A stretch of DNA of 5,412 nucleotides from Paenibacillus sp. Lineage in GTDB: Bacteria; Bacillota; Bacilli; Paenibacillales; Paenibacillaceae. A model generated the notes under the pieces. It worked only from the letters and a program-made list of their open reading frames with translations. It was not told the origin of the DNA and made no database searches. The DNA is taken from the NCBI GenBank assembly GCA_029256665.1, contig JAQSXN010000326.1, forward strand, positions 1 to 5,412. The letters are read 5' to 3'. Made by a program: the position numbers and the translations under genes. Positions within the stretch are counted from its first letter, which is position 1, and each line of letters begins with the position of its first letter. Positions 1 through 5,412 of this stretch are shown here, piece after piece.

Positions 1-32
1 CGCTACCTGTTTCGCCTTTACGTCTATCCCCG

Positions 33-890
33 TCAAACCCCCGAATACGCCATAAAACCGCCGTCGACCGGAATCGTAACGCCCGTCACGAAGCCGGACG
101 CGGCGTCGTCCGCGAGCCACAGCAGCGCGCCGAGCAGATCCTCCGGCTTGCCGAAACGGCGCATCGGCGTATGCGCGATGATTTTGCCCGAACGCGGCGT
201 CAGCGAACCGTCATCGTGCATCAGCAGCTTCCGGTTCTGCTCGGTCAAGAAGAAGCCCGGCGCGATCGCGTTGACTCGGATGCCGGCATCCGCCATATGG
301 ACCGCGAGCCATTGCGTGAAATTATTGATCGCGGCTTTGGCCGCGCTGTACGCGGGCACCTTCGTCATCGGAGACGGCGCGCTCATGGACGAAATGTTAA
401 TGATGACGGGACTTTGGCGGTCCAGCATTTGCTCCGCAAACACCTGGGTCGGGATCAACGTGCCAACAAAGTTGAGATCCAGCACGTCCCGGAATCCCGG
501 GATGCTGAGATCGAAGAAACTCGTCACGTCTTCGGCAAGTTTATCCTCCGGTTTATACGTCTCGTTGGTCGTATTGGCGCTGGCATGGTTGCCTCCCGCT
601 CCGTTGATGAGAATATCGCAATTGCCCAGCCGTTCCTGCACGATTCGGCCGGCCGCGCGCGTCCCTTCCGCGTCTGTTACGTCGCAAGCTACGCCGATCG
701 CGATGCCGCCCGCGGCCGCAATCTCCGCCGCGACGGCATCGTTGTTCGACGCTGTCCGTCCCAGTATGGCCACTTTCGCGCCTTGACGGGCTAGCTCGAG
801 CGCCATCGCTTTGCACAATACGCCGGCTCCCCCGGTGACGACCGCTACTTTTCCTTGAAGCGATTCATGAATGGGCTGCTGTCTGGCCAT
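33..890 (-). CDS. uxuB: SDR-family D-mannonate oxidoreductase (fructuronate reductase)
   Basis: Predicted cytosolic NAD(P)-dependent enzyme of 285 residues that interconverts D-fructuronate and D-mannonate in hexuronate catabolism. Seen in the sequence: a Rossmann nucleotide-binding segment with the glycine motif TGGAGVLC at about residues 19-26, the cofactor-side NGAGG motif at 96-100, Asn140, Ser167, and the catalytic Tyr181-x3-Lys185. The third glycine of the usual TGxxxGxG motif is Cys26, and the usual NNAG reads NGAG. From memory both variants are normal for the Bacillus UxuB (YjmF) branch. An insert at about 101-135 before the catalytic part also fits that branch, as does the length (family about 275-285). 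The ATG at 888-890 is preceded by AAGGAGTG with good spacing and lies inside the end of uxuA, so the two genes are probably co-transcribed and translationally coupled. The specific substrate rests mainly on the uxuA neighbour; the SDR assignment itself is very secure. Confidence 0.88.
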   Translation of the reverse strand: MARQQPIHESLQGKVAVVTGGAGVLCKAMALELARQGAKVAILGRTASNNDAVAAEIAAAGGIAIGVACDVTDAEGTRAAGRIVQERLGNCDILINGAGGNHASANTTNETYKPEDKLAEDVTSFFDLSIPGFRDVLDLNFVGTLIPTQVFAEQMLDRQSPVIINISSMSAPSPMTKVPAYSAAKAAINNFTQWLAVHMADAGIRVNAIAPGFFLTEQNRKLLMHDDGSLTPRSGKIIAHTPMRRFGKPEDLLGALLWLADDAASGFVTGVTIPVDGGFMAYSGV

Positions 891-1971
891 CTGCTTTCAC
901 TCCTTGCGCATTGTTCGAATAACGGTAGGCGTCCCATAGACCCCATAAATGCATAATGCCGAGCGCCCTGTCATACAGCCCGTATCCCGGCCTGCCTTGT
1001 TCATCCCAAATTTGCCGGCCGTGATCCGGCCTTGCGTAGCCGTCGAAGCCGGTGTCGTGATAGGCCTTGACGATGCCCGCGATATCGACGGAGCCGTCCT
1101 CCGTCCGATGTGAGCATTCGATAAAATCGCCGTTGTCGTACCGTTTCACGTTCCGAATATGCGCGAACGGAATCCGCCCCGCGAATTCGTGAATCATCGC
1201 GACGATATCGTTATCCGGATTCGCGCCAAGCGAGCCGCTGCATAACGTAATGCCGTTGGACGGATGGTCGTACAGCTTCAGGAGTCTGCGGAAATTAGCT
1301 TGGCTCGTCATGATGCGCGGAAGTCCGAAGACGCCCCATGGCGGATCGTCGGGATGAATTGCCATACGGATGCCGTTCTCCGCCGCGACGGGCACGATCT
1401 CCTCTAGAAAATGAGCCAGGTTAGCCCAAAGATCTTCTTCTGTGACATTGCGATAAGCTTCGATCAACAGCTCCATTTGACGCAGACGTTCCGGCTCCCA
1501 GCCCGGCATCGAGAAAGCGGGATTGGCGTTGATCGTGGCGGCCAGCGCTCTGGGGTTCAGTCCTTCGATCACCGATTTCTCGTAAAACATCGCCGTCGAA
1601 CCGTCCGGCATGGGGCGGTGCAGCTCCGTCCGCAGCCAATCGAAGACCGGCATAAAGTTGTAGCAGATCACTTTGACGCCTACGGAGCCCAGCTTGCGGA
1701 TCGTCCTCTTGTAATTTTCGATGTACACGTCGCGGGTAGGCAGTCCGAGCTTAATGTCTTCATGGATATTGACGCTTTCGACGACGTCGATATGCAAGCC
1801 GGCTTCTTCTGCCAGCCTTTCGTAATGGCGGATTTTGTCCATGGGCCATTCTTCGCCCGCCGGGACGTCATGCAGCGACCAGACGAGGCCGTCCGTGCCC
1901 GGAATTTGTTGAATATACCGCAAAGGAACGGGATCGTTGCCCTCTCCGAACCATCGGAATGTCATGCGCAT
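865..1971 (-). CDS. uxuA: Mannonate dehydratase
   Basis: Cytosolic metal-dependent dehydratase (UxuA/ManD family, TIM-barrel fold, EC 4.2.1.8) that removes water from D-mannonate to give 2-keto-3-deoxy-D-gluconate. At 368 residues it is close to the usual length of about 355-395. The N-terminus M-x-MTFRWFG followed by a GLVWSLHD segment at 28-35 is the family signature. Likely metal ligands, by position in conserved motifs, are His206 (AIHPDDPP), Cys244 (TLCSGS), His271 (HIRNVK) and Asp316 (YARPDHGR). The start at 1971 matches the Bacillus pattern and has AGGAGG 12 bases upstream; an ATG two codons later (1965) is a weaker alternative. The last 15-20 residues are a polar, poorly conserved-looking tail whose codons carry the uxuB ribosome binding site and start, giving a 26-base overlap. 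It is the first gene of a uxuA-uxuB unit transcribed away from the AraC regulator, the most likely controller of the pair. Confidence 0.95.
   Translation of the reverse strand: MRMTFRWFGEGNDPVPLRYIQQIPGTDGLVWSLHDVPAGEEWPMDKIRHYERLAEEAGLHIDVVESVNIHEDIKLGLPTRDVYIENYKRTIRKLGSVGVKVICYNFMPVFDWLRTELHRPMPDGSTAMFYEKSVIEGLNPRALAATINANPAFSMPGWEPERLRQMELLIEAYRNVTEEDLWANLAHFLEEIVPVAAENGIRMAIHPDDPPWGVFGLPRIMTSQANFRRLLKLYDHPSNGITLCSGSLGANPDNDIVAMIHEFAGRIPFAHIRNVKRYDNGDFIECSHRTEDGSVDIAGIVKAYHDTGFDGYARPDHGRQIWDEQGRPGYGLYDRALGIMHLWGLWDAYRYSNNAQGVKADGQTAAHS
898..905 (-). promoter_or_regulatory. Ribosome binding site of uxuB, inside uxuA
   Basis: Read on the minus strand this is AAGGAGTG, with the AGGAG core 9 bases before the uxuB ATG. 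It lies inside the last codons of uxuA, so ribosomes finishing uxuA pass over it. This supports the chosen uxuB start and coupling of the two genes. Confidence 0.8.
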
Positions 1972-1983
1972 CTTGCCTCGAAG

Positions 1984-1989
1984 CCTCCT
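1984..1989 (-). promoter_or_regulatory. Ribosome binding site of uxuA
   Basis: The minus strand reads AGGAGG, a full anti-16S match, 12 bases before the ATG at 1971. The spacing is a little long. A second weak GAGG at 1976-1979 sits 10 bases before the internal ATG at 1965, so some initiation there is possible; the family N-terminus favours 1971. Confidence 0.7.
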
Positions 1990-2085
1990 ATCGACTCATA
2001 AAATGGAAAAATAGAAAACAGCTTCGCGGCAGGTGCCAGGCGCCCGATTGTCGAATACTGCAACGACTACGACTAGCGAAATCAT

Positions 2086-2094
2086 GGGGAGGGA
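2086..2094 (+). promoter_or_regulatory. Ribosome binding site that fixes the TTG start of the AraC gene
   Basis: GGGGAGGGA lies 9 bases before the TTG at 2104. The reading frame has a stop (TAG at 2074-2076) shortly upstream and no in-frame ATG or GTG between that stop and 2104. The nearby ATG at 2084 is in another frame. The purine-rich block and its spacing therefore support TTG as the true start. Confidence 0.75.
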
Positions 2095-2103
2095 TATTTC
2101 GTT

Positions 2104-2997
2104 TTGCCTGCCATCGAACATTTCGGGCTGCACCTGGTGCCGCTATTTTTTGTCTATAAACGCCGCAGCGTCAGCGAGGAGCAATTCAAGCAAACGTTCC
2201 ATGCCCACACGGGAGTCGAAATATTGATCGTCCATGAAGGGACGGGCACGCTCATCCTCGATCAGCGCAGCTACGACGTCGCGCCGGGCACGATCTGCGT
2301 ATTTCAGCCCTATCAGCTTCACGATATCGTCATGGACGTCAGCGAACAAAAGCCGTTCGTCCGCTCCATCGTCCATTACGAGCCAGCCCACTATGAGGCT
2401 TATTTCGATCATTGGCCTTCGCTTCAGAGCTTCTTTAACCATTTGAACAAAGGAAACTTAGGCGCCCCATGCCGCTTCGGTCCGGATGCGATGGAAGATT
2501 TGATGCCCATCCTCGCCGGCATGAGCGCCAGAATGCCGTTATTAACCCCCGCTCAATACTACGAGGAGTTTTCTTTGTTCCTGCTCGCGTTTCTGCGCTC
2601 GTTTAAGCCGAATTGGGAACGGGCGCATATCGACGCCGGCAAGGCGGCGCACGATTCCCGCATCCTTCATCCGGCGGAACGGATCATGGGATGGGTGGAG
2701 CGCCATTACCGGGAGCCGTTCAGGCTGGAGAAGCTGAGCCGGGAGCTGCATCTGTCCGAGCATCACTTGTCTCATCTGTTCAAAGAATGCACCGGGGGTA
2801 GCATCACCGATTACGTCACCGCCAAGAGAATGCAGCAAGCCGTCATGCTGCTCCTCTCCGGCGACGAACCGATCGCCCGCATCGCGGAGGAGGTCGGCAT
2901 GCCGAACTGCTCGCACTTCTGCAAGCAGTTCAAAACCCGCTTCGGGTCCACGCCCCACCAGTATCGCAAGCGCGTGTTGGCAGCCAACGTCCGGTAA
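2104..2997 (+). CDS. AraC-family transcriptional regulator with N-terminal cupin domain
   Basis: A 297-residue sugar-responsive DNA-binding protein, the usual size for this family. Residues about 10-160 form an AraC-type cupin effector domain, with His33, His35 and Glu39 in the first cupin motif and a PYQLHD segment at 69-74 in the second. Residues about 190-290 are the double helix-turn-helix: first helix pair about 208-229, second about 257-279, then the conserved family ending FGSTPHQYR at 280-288. Translation starts at TTG, a start that can keep regulator levels low. The gene is divergent from uxuA, so the simplest inference is that it controls uxuAB in response to a uronate, mannonate or an oligosaccharide; the ligand cannot be read from sequence. 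Its stop lies 20 bp from the stop of the convergent oxidoreductase gene. Family membership is very secure, the regulated target is inferred. Confidence 0.93.
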   Translation: MPAIEHFGLHLVPLFFVYKRRSVSEEQFKQTFHAHTGVEILIVHEGTGTLILDQRSYDVAPGTICVFQPYQLHDIVMDVSEQKPFVRSIVHYEPAHYEAYFDHWPSLQSFFNHLNKGNLGAPCRFGPDAMEDLMPILAGMSARMPLLTPAQYYEEFSLFLLAFLRSFKPNWERAHIDAGKAAHDSRILHPAERIMGWVERHYREPFRLEKLSRELHLSEHHLSHLFKECTGGSITDYVTAKRMQQAVMLLLSGDEPIARIAEEVGMPNCSHFCKQFKTRFGSTPHQYRKRVLAANVR

Positions 2998-3009
2998 TCG
3001 ACATGACGG

Positions 3010-3034
3010 GCGGCATTTTAGGAATTAAAGCCGC
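3010..3034. terminator. Possible hairpin at the convergent araC/oxidoreductase junction
   Basis: GCGGC (3010-3014) pairs with GCCGC (3030-3034). TTTA (3017-3020) can pair with TAAA (3026-3029) inside it, leaving a two-base bulge and a five-base loop. It straddles the end of the oxidoreductase gene and would form in transcripts from either strand. Neither strand has a run of U after the stem, so it is not a classic intrinsic terminator; it may be a weak bidirectional stop, an mRNA-end stabiliser, or chance. Confidence 0.28.
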
Positions 3035-4172
3035 TTCCCATCGTGATGGAGCCATCGGCGAACGATTCGACCGAATTCTTTTTTTCATAGAAACGCGTAG
3101 CCCCCGCCATAATGCCCTCTCTCGTATAAAATGAATCCTCCGGTCCGAGCGGCAGCGCAACCTCGTTGCCCGTGCTCGCGGACTTATAAATGGCGGTGAT
3201 CAGCTCCAGCGTGTTCCTTCCGCTAAGTCCGTCGATCAGCGGCGTCCCGCCCGTCTCGACCGCGCGCAGCACATCGTCGATTTGCCCCGCGTGTCCCTCG
3301 TGCGCCAAGGTTGGCAAGCCGTCGTACAAGGTCTGCAGCGATTGCTCCAGCTCGGCGTTCGGCACCGGGAAGCCGTTAGGTCCGGAATTCGACGCTTTCA
3401 CCTTCCATGGCGCGGATACTCGGGCTTTCGTCCCCTGGAAGATCAGTTGCTGCTCCTCCCCGTGATGAACGACCGAACTGGTCACCTGCCCAAGCGCCCC
3501 TCCGGCGAAACGGAGCAAGCCGATCGACAAATCCTCGACTTCCGCGTTATCGTGGGCCACGTTGCTCATGACCGCGCGCACGGAGGTCGGGCTGCCCATC
3601 ATCCACAGCATCGCGTCGATGTGATGAACGGCGTGATTCAGCGTCGGACCGCCACCCTCCTTCTCCCAGGTGCCTCTCCACCACAAGTCGTAATAGCAAT
3701 AACCCCGCCACCAGTGCGAGTCGACCTGCACATGCAGGATGTCTCCCATGAGCTTGCTGTCGAGCACCGCCTTGAGCTTCATGAGCGGCGACAAGAATCG
3801 GTTCTGCGCGACGACGGAAAGCAGCTTGCCCGTTCGCTTGGCTGCCTCGTTCATGGCATCGCATTCTTGCAGCGACGAAGCCATCGGTTTCTCGACAAGC
3901 ACGTTCGAGCCGGCTTCCAGAAAGGAAATCGCAATATCCGCATGCGTATACGGCGGCGTGCAGACGGACACGAGATCGATCGATTCGTTTCGCAAATCTT
4001 CGTACCGGGCAACGGCCTTTGCGTCAAGTCCGTGTTTGTCGATTAATGCCTTCGCTTTGTCCGGGTAAATATCGCTTATCGCGACGATCCGGCAACGCTC
4101 CGAAAACTTCAGATACGAGGCAATATGGGCCTCGGCAATCGCGCCGGCTCCGATAATGGCAACGTTCAGCAT
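3018..4172 (-). CDS. Gfo/Idh/MocA-family NAD(P)-dependent sugar oxidoreductase
   Basis: A 384-residue predicted cytosolic dehydrogenase. Seen: an N-terminal Rossmann fold starting VAIIGAGAIA (4-13) with an acidic residue ending strand 2 (SDIY, 33-36; the aspartate suggests NAD preference), CTPPYTHA (71-78), and the family EKP motif at 94-96 with Lys95 as the probable catalytic lysine. The C-terminal domain carries GGG (173-175), Asn179, His183 and Asp186, matching the DxGxHxxD active-site motif with Asn for the first Asp. The Trp-rich stretch WWRGYCYYDLWWRG (154-167) probably lines the sugar pocket. I place the start at 4172 because GGGGGG lies 7 bases upstream and the Rossmann strand begins at once; the frame stays open to 4325 but that part is the regulatory gap. 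Substrate unknown: inositol, glucose-type sugars and uronates are all possible in this family. Divergent from the LysR gene, which may control it. Confidence 0.9.
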   Translation of the reverse strand: MLNVAIIGAGAIAEAHIASYLKFSERCRIVAISDIYPDKAKALIDKHGLDAKAVARYEDLRNESIDLVSVCTPPYTHADIAISFLEAGSNVLVEKPMASSLQECDAMNEAAKRTGKLLSVVAQNRFLSPLMKLKAVLDSKLMGDILHVQVDSHWWRGYCYYDLWWRGTWEKEGGGPTLNHAVHHIDAMLWMMGSPTSVRAVMSNVAHDNAEVEDLSIGLLRFAGGALGQVTSSVVHHGEEQQLIFQGTKARVSAPWKVKASNSGPNGFPVPNAELEQSLQTLYDGLPTLAHEGHAGQIDDVLRAVETGGTPLIDGLSGRNTLELITAIYKSASTGNEVALPLGPEDSFYTREGIMAGATRFYEKKNSVESFADGSITMGSGFNS

Positions 4173-4179
4173 AGATGTT

Positions 4180-4185
4180 CCCCCC
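4180..4185 (-). promoter_or_regulatory. Ribosome binding site that decides the oxidoreductase start
   Basis: The minus strand reads GGGGGG followed by seven bases and then ATG at 4172. No comparable site precedes the more distant in-frame ATG at 4325, which would add 51 residues with no resemblance to the family. Confidence 0.75.
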
Positions 4186-4203
4186 ATAGTTCGTGATATG
4201 GCA

Positions 4204-4212
4204 ATCGTATCA
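4204..4212 (-). promoter_or_regulatory. Candidate extended -10 promoter of the oxidoreductase gene
   Basis: The minus strand reads TGA-TACGAT, that is the TGn extension followed by a hexamer matching TATAAT at 4 of 6 positions. At the -35 distance (4227-4232) there is only CACAAC, which is poor, so the promoter would need the TGn element or an activator. Transcription would start near 4197, leaving a short leader with the GGGGGG ribosome binding site. Confidence 0.38.
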
Positions 4213-4243
4213 GGAACCGCGAATCGGTTGTGCTTTGCCATTG

Positions 4244-4271
4244 CGCAAAAATAACGTTGTTTTGCGGTTAT
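4244..4271. promoter_or_regulatory. Interleaved inverted repeats, probable LysR binding site
   Basis: Two perfect inverted repeats overlap here: CGCAAAA (4244-4250), 9 bases, TTTTGCG (4260-4266); and ATAAC (4251-4255), 11 bases, GTTAT (4267-4271). LysR-family sites are commonly dyads of the ATA(A)C/GTTAT kind in the gap between regulator and target. The strict T-N11-A core is not met by the second dyad, where the corresponding T and A are 17 bases apart. The dyad centre lies about 64 bp from the start site predicted for the oxidoreductase and about 67 bp from that of lysR, close to the -65 placement known for this family. Confidence 0.5.
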
Positions 4272-4291
4272 GCGAATTGGACGATCAAAGC

Positions 4292-4321
4292 TTGGCAACT
4301 CCAGCCTTTGTTCGATATAAT
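4292..4321 (+). promoter_or_regulatory. Sigma-A-type promoter of the LysR regulator gene
   Basis: TTGGCA (4292-4297, 5 of 6 to TTGACA), an 18-bp spacer, then a perfect TATAAT (4316-4321). Transcription would begin near 4328, giving a leader of about 44 bases with GGGAG before the ATG. It is the best-matching promoter in the window and points to steady expression of the regulator. Confidence 0.75.
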
Positions 4322-4371
4322 GCAAGGATCAGCATTGATGGAAGTAATACAACTAACGGGAGCTATCAACG

Positions 4372-5256
4372 ATGTCTATAACGAATAACCATGAATTGTA
4401 TAAGGTCTTTTATTGGGCGGCCAAAACGGGGAGTTTAACGAAAGCGGCCAGCGCGTTGTATTTAACCCAACCCAGCGTCAGCCATGCGATCAAGCAGCTG
4501 GAGGATCGGTTCGGAATGGCGCTCTTCTACCGCAATTCCAAGGGAGTCACGCTGACGCAGGAAGGGTCCACGCTTTATTCGTATATCGAACAGTCGCAGG
4601 TGCTGATCTCCATGGCCGAAGAACGAATGGCCGCGCTCAAAAATCTCGACAGCGGAGAGCTGCGGGTGGGAGGCAGCGATTCGTTGTTCAAACATTACTT
4701 GCTCCCGTATCTCGAGGAATTCCATAACAAATACAACGGCATACGCCTCCACCTCCATCATGGCACGACGCCGGAAGTCATTACCTTCCTTAAGGAAGGC
4801 AGAATCGATCTGGGCGTCGTGCGCATGCCGATTCTCGATTCCCAGCTGGAAGTGAAGGAAAGCATCAAGCTGCAGGACTGCTTTGTGGCCGGCGCCCGTT
4901 ACGAAGAGCTGAAGGACGAAGTGTTGACGCTGGAGAAGCTGCAGCAATATCCCATCATTCTGTTCTCGAGAAACAGCCGGGCAAGAATGACGATCACGGA
5001 GCTGTTCCAGAACTACGGATATTCCATCAAACCGGAAATCGAAGTAGGCAGCGTCGACCTGCTTATCGAGCTCGCGCGCAAGGGGATGGGGATCTCTTAT
5101 GTGACGAAGGATTTCATCACCAAGGAGCTGGCCGAGGGTTCGCTCTTCGAAATCAAGCTGGACGTGGAGCTGCCGCCGACGCATGTCGGGCTCATGACGA
5201 TGCGCAGCATGCCGCTTTCCCGCGCGGCCAGCCGGTTTATCGAGCTGGTGCAGTGA
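4372..5256 (+). CDS. LysR-family transcriptional regulator
   Basis: A 294-residue regulator of standard length. Residues about 7-66 are the N-terminal winged helix-turn-helix, with the family signature SLTKAASALYLTQPSVSHAI at 21-40 and the wing FYRNSKGVTLTQEG at 52-65. A linker helix at about 67-92 is the expected dimerisation segment. From about 95 to the end is the effector-binding domain of the periplasmic-binding-protein fold (strand GELRVGGSDS at 95-104, EGRIDLGVV at 142-150, ARKGMGISYV at 235-244). The ATG has GGGAG 9 bases upstream and a good promoter. It is divergent from the oxidoreductase gene, so likely it regulates that gene and itself through the dyads in the gap; the co-inducer is unknown. 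No transposon or phage genes flank it. The stop TGA overlaps a GTG that opens a frame into the following repeats, which I do not regard as a gene. Confidence 0.95.
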   Translation: MSITNNHELYKVFYWAAKTGSLTKAASALYLTQPSVSHAIKQLEDRFGMALFYRNSKGVTLTQEGSTLYSYIEQSQVLISMAEERMAALKNLDSGELRVGGSDSLFKHYLLPYLEEFHNKYNGIRLHLHHGTTPEVITFLKEGRIDLGVVRMPILDSQLEVKESIKLQDCFVAGARYEELKDEVLTLEKLQQYPIILFSRNSRARMTITELFQNYGYSIKPEIEVGSVDLLIELARKGMGISYVTKDFITKELAEGSLFEIKLDVELPPTHVGLMTMRSMPLSRAASRFIELVQ

Positions 5257-5291
5257 TTGTTCGCGGAACAGCTCATGTTGGCGGGTTAGAG

Positions 5292-5305
5292 CGCTTCGCG
5301 AAGCG
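5292..5305. repeat. Perfect 14-bp palindrome in repeat unit 1
   Basis: CGCTTCGCGAAGCG reads the same on both strands. In units 2 and 3 the right arm is altered to GAGACG, so the symmetry is lost on that side. It could be a binding site or a hairpin, or only an incidental property of the repeat. Confidence 0.6.
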
Positions 5306-5319
5306 GTTTGACGCCCTGG

Positions 5320-5338
5320 AACCCGAAAAATTCGGGTT
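5320..5338 (+). repeat. Hairpin spanning repeat units 1 and 2
   Basis: AACCCGAA, loop AAA, TTCGGGTT: an eight-base-pair perfect stem about 65 bases after the lysR stop. It could slow or end lysR transcription, but no U run follows, so I do not call it an intrinsic terminator. In unit 2 the left arm is changed (CACGAA) and the stem is shorter. The GGGTT at 5283-5287 can also pair with AACCC at 5320-5324, giving a competing fold. Confidence 0.5.
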
Positions 5339-5412
5339 AGAGCGCTTCGCGAGACGGTTTGTCGCCGTGGAACACGAAAAATTCGGGTTAGAGCGCTTCG
5401 CGAGACGGTTTG

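Larger units (their letters stand above)
1972..2103. promoter_or_regulatory. Divergent control region between uxuA and the AraC regulator gene
   Basis: This 132-bp gap must hold both outward promoters. The uxuA side (about 1998-2020) is strikingly A/T-rich compared with its surroundings. A weak minus-strand promoter candidate is CTGGCA (2034-2039) with an 18-bp spacer and TCTATT (2010-2015), each hexamer matching the consensus at only 4 of 6 positions, which would suit an activator-dependent promoter. On the araC side there is a tandem ACGACT pair (2063-2068, 2069-2074), and GTCG (2050-2053) faces CGAC (2064-2067); these are possible but unproven operator elements. I see no convincing catabolite-repression (cre) site and no strong plus-strand promoter. 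Confidence 0.5.
4173..4371. promoter_or_regulatory. Divergent control region between the oxidoreductase and LysR genes
   Basis: A 199-bp gap, more A/T-rich than the genes. From the oxidoreductase side it holds that gene's ribosome binding site (4180-4185), a candidate extended -10 for the minus strand (4204-4212), interleaved inverted repeats (4244-4271), a good plus-strand promoter (4292-4321), a small dyad ATCA-N4-TGAT at 4329-4340 near the predicted lysR transcription start, and the lysR ribosome binding site GGGAG at 4358-4362. A divergent gap of this size with a dyad in the middle is the classic layout for a LysR-family regulator and its target. Confidence 0.7.
5283..5412. repeat. Tandem array of 51-bp units after lysR, cut by the window end
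   Basis: Three units start at 5283, 5334 and 5385; the third is cut at 28 bases by the window edge, so the true copy number is unknown. Each begins GGGTTAGAGCGCTTCGCG. Unit 2 differs from unit 1 at five bases, and the visible part of unit 3 is identical to unit 2. There are no unique spacers, so this is a minisatellite rather than a CRISPR. Because 51 is a multiple of three, four of the six frames stay open through the array. In the frame read from GGG, every difference between units 1 and 2 changes an amino acid (K/R, D/V, L/V, P/H), which argues against selection on a protein. Unit 1 is rich in self-complementary sequence. Function unknown. Confidence 0.9.

Noticed and set aside
1..32. Terminator or next gene after uxuB
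   Set aside because: Only 32 bases are visible; they show no stem with a U run and no reading frame that can be judged.
148..794. Two long plus-strand reading frames opposite uxuB
   Set aside because: They are antisense shadows of a clear SDR gene, with no family resemblance and no ribosome binding site; GC-rich codon use on the minus strand explains their openness.
2024..2039. TGGCAC on the minus strand upstream of uxuA, resembling a sigma-54 -24 element
   Set aside because: The matching -12 element (TTGC at the right spacing) is absent; the bases there are GCGA. The neighbouring regulator is AraC-type, not a sigma-54 activator.
3282..4046. A 254-codon plus-strand frame opposite the oxidoreductase gene
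   Set aside because: Its residue composition (rich in Arg, His, Gln) is typical of an antisense frame, and the minus-strand gene has all motifs of the Gfo/Idh/MocA family.
4241..4271. Catabolite-repression (cre) site in the lysR/oxidoreductase gap
   Set aside because: The TTTTGCGGTTATGCG stretch shares only a CG core with the cre consensus and lacks the flanking TG and CA at the right spacing.
4462..5184. A 240-codon minus-strand frame opposite lysR
   Set aside because: A shadow of the well-defined LysR coding frame, with no recognisable domain.
5320..5338. Intrinsic terminator of lysR
   Set aside because: The stem is good but no U run follows, and the same sequence is part of a tandem repeat.
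5283..5412. CRISPR array
   Set aside because: Units are directly contiguous 51-bp copies with no unique spacers, and no cas gene is in the window.

Overview
The window looks like the chromosome of a low-to-mid-GC Gram-positive bacterium of the Paenibacillaceae type (Paenibacillus/Cohnella-like). I infer this from three things: a uxuA plus short-chain-dehydrogenase uxuB pair of the Bacillus kind (enterobacterial UxuB is an unrelated long-chain dehydrogenase), strong G-rich Shine-Dalgarno sequences including AGGAGG, and a cupin-type AraC regulator of the sort abundant in Paenibacillaceae sugar loci. Base composition is moderately GC-rich by eye. The genus is an inference, not a database match.

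Layout, left to right. Positions 33-1971 (minus strand) hold uxuA followed by uxuB, overlapping by 26 bases. They encode mannonate dehydratase and an SDR-type mannonate oxidoreductase (fructuronate reductase), two consecutive steps of hexuronate breakdown. A 132-bp gap separates uxuA from a divergent AraC-family regulator (2104-2997, plus strand, TTG start). This gene runs tail to tail, with only 20 bp between stops, into a Gfo/Idh/MocA-family sugar oxidoreductase (3018-4172, minus strand). A 199-bp regulatory gap then separates the oxidoreductase from a divergent LysR-family regulator (4372-5256, plus strand). The window closes in a tandem repeat of 51-bp units (5283 to the right edge), which is cut by the window end.

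How the genes may work together: the region is two regulator/enzyme modules placed back to back, each with the regulator divergent from the enzyme gene or genes. AraC is the natural candidate to control uxuAB, and LysR to control the oxidoreductase. UxuB reduces D-fructuronate to D-mannonate, and UxuA dehydrates this to 2-keto-3-deoxygluconate. The Gfo/Idh protein may oxidise or epimerise a related sugar or sugar acid, but its substrate cannot be read from sequence. No uronate isomerase, KDG kinase, KDPG aldolase or transporter lies in the window, so any full pathway must continue outside it.

Most of this is conventional catabolic gene content and I do not see a convincing new biological system. 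The items most worth a second look are the 51-bp tandem repeat after lysR and the interleaved inverted repeats in the lysR/oxidoreductase gap, which sit about 64 bp upstream of the transcription start predicted from a candidate extended -10 promoter.
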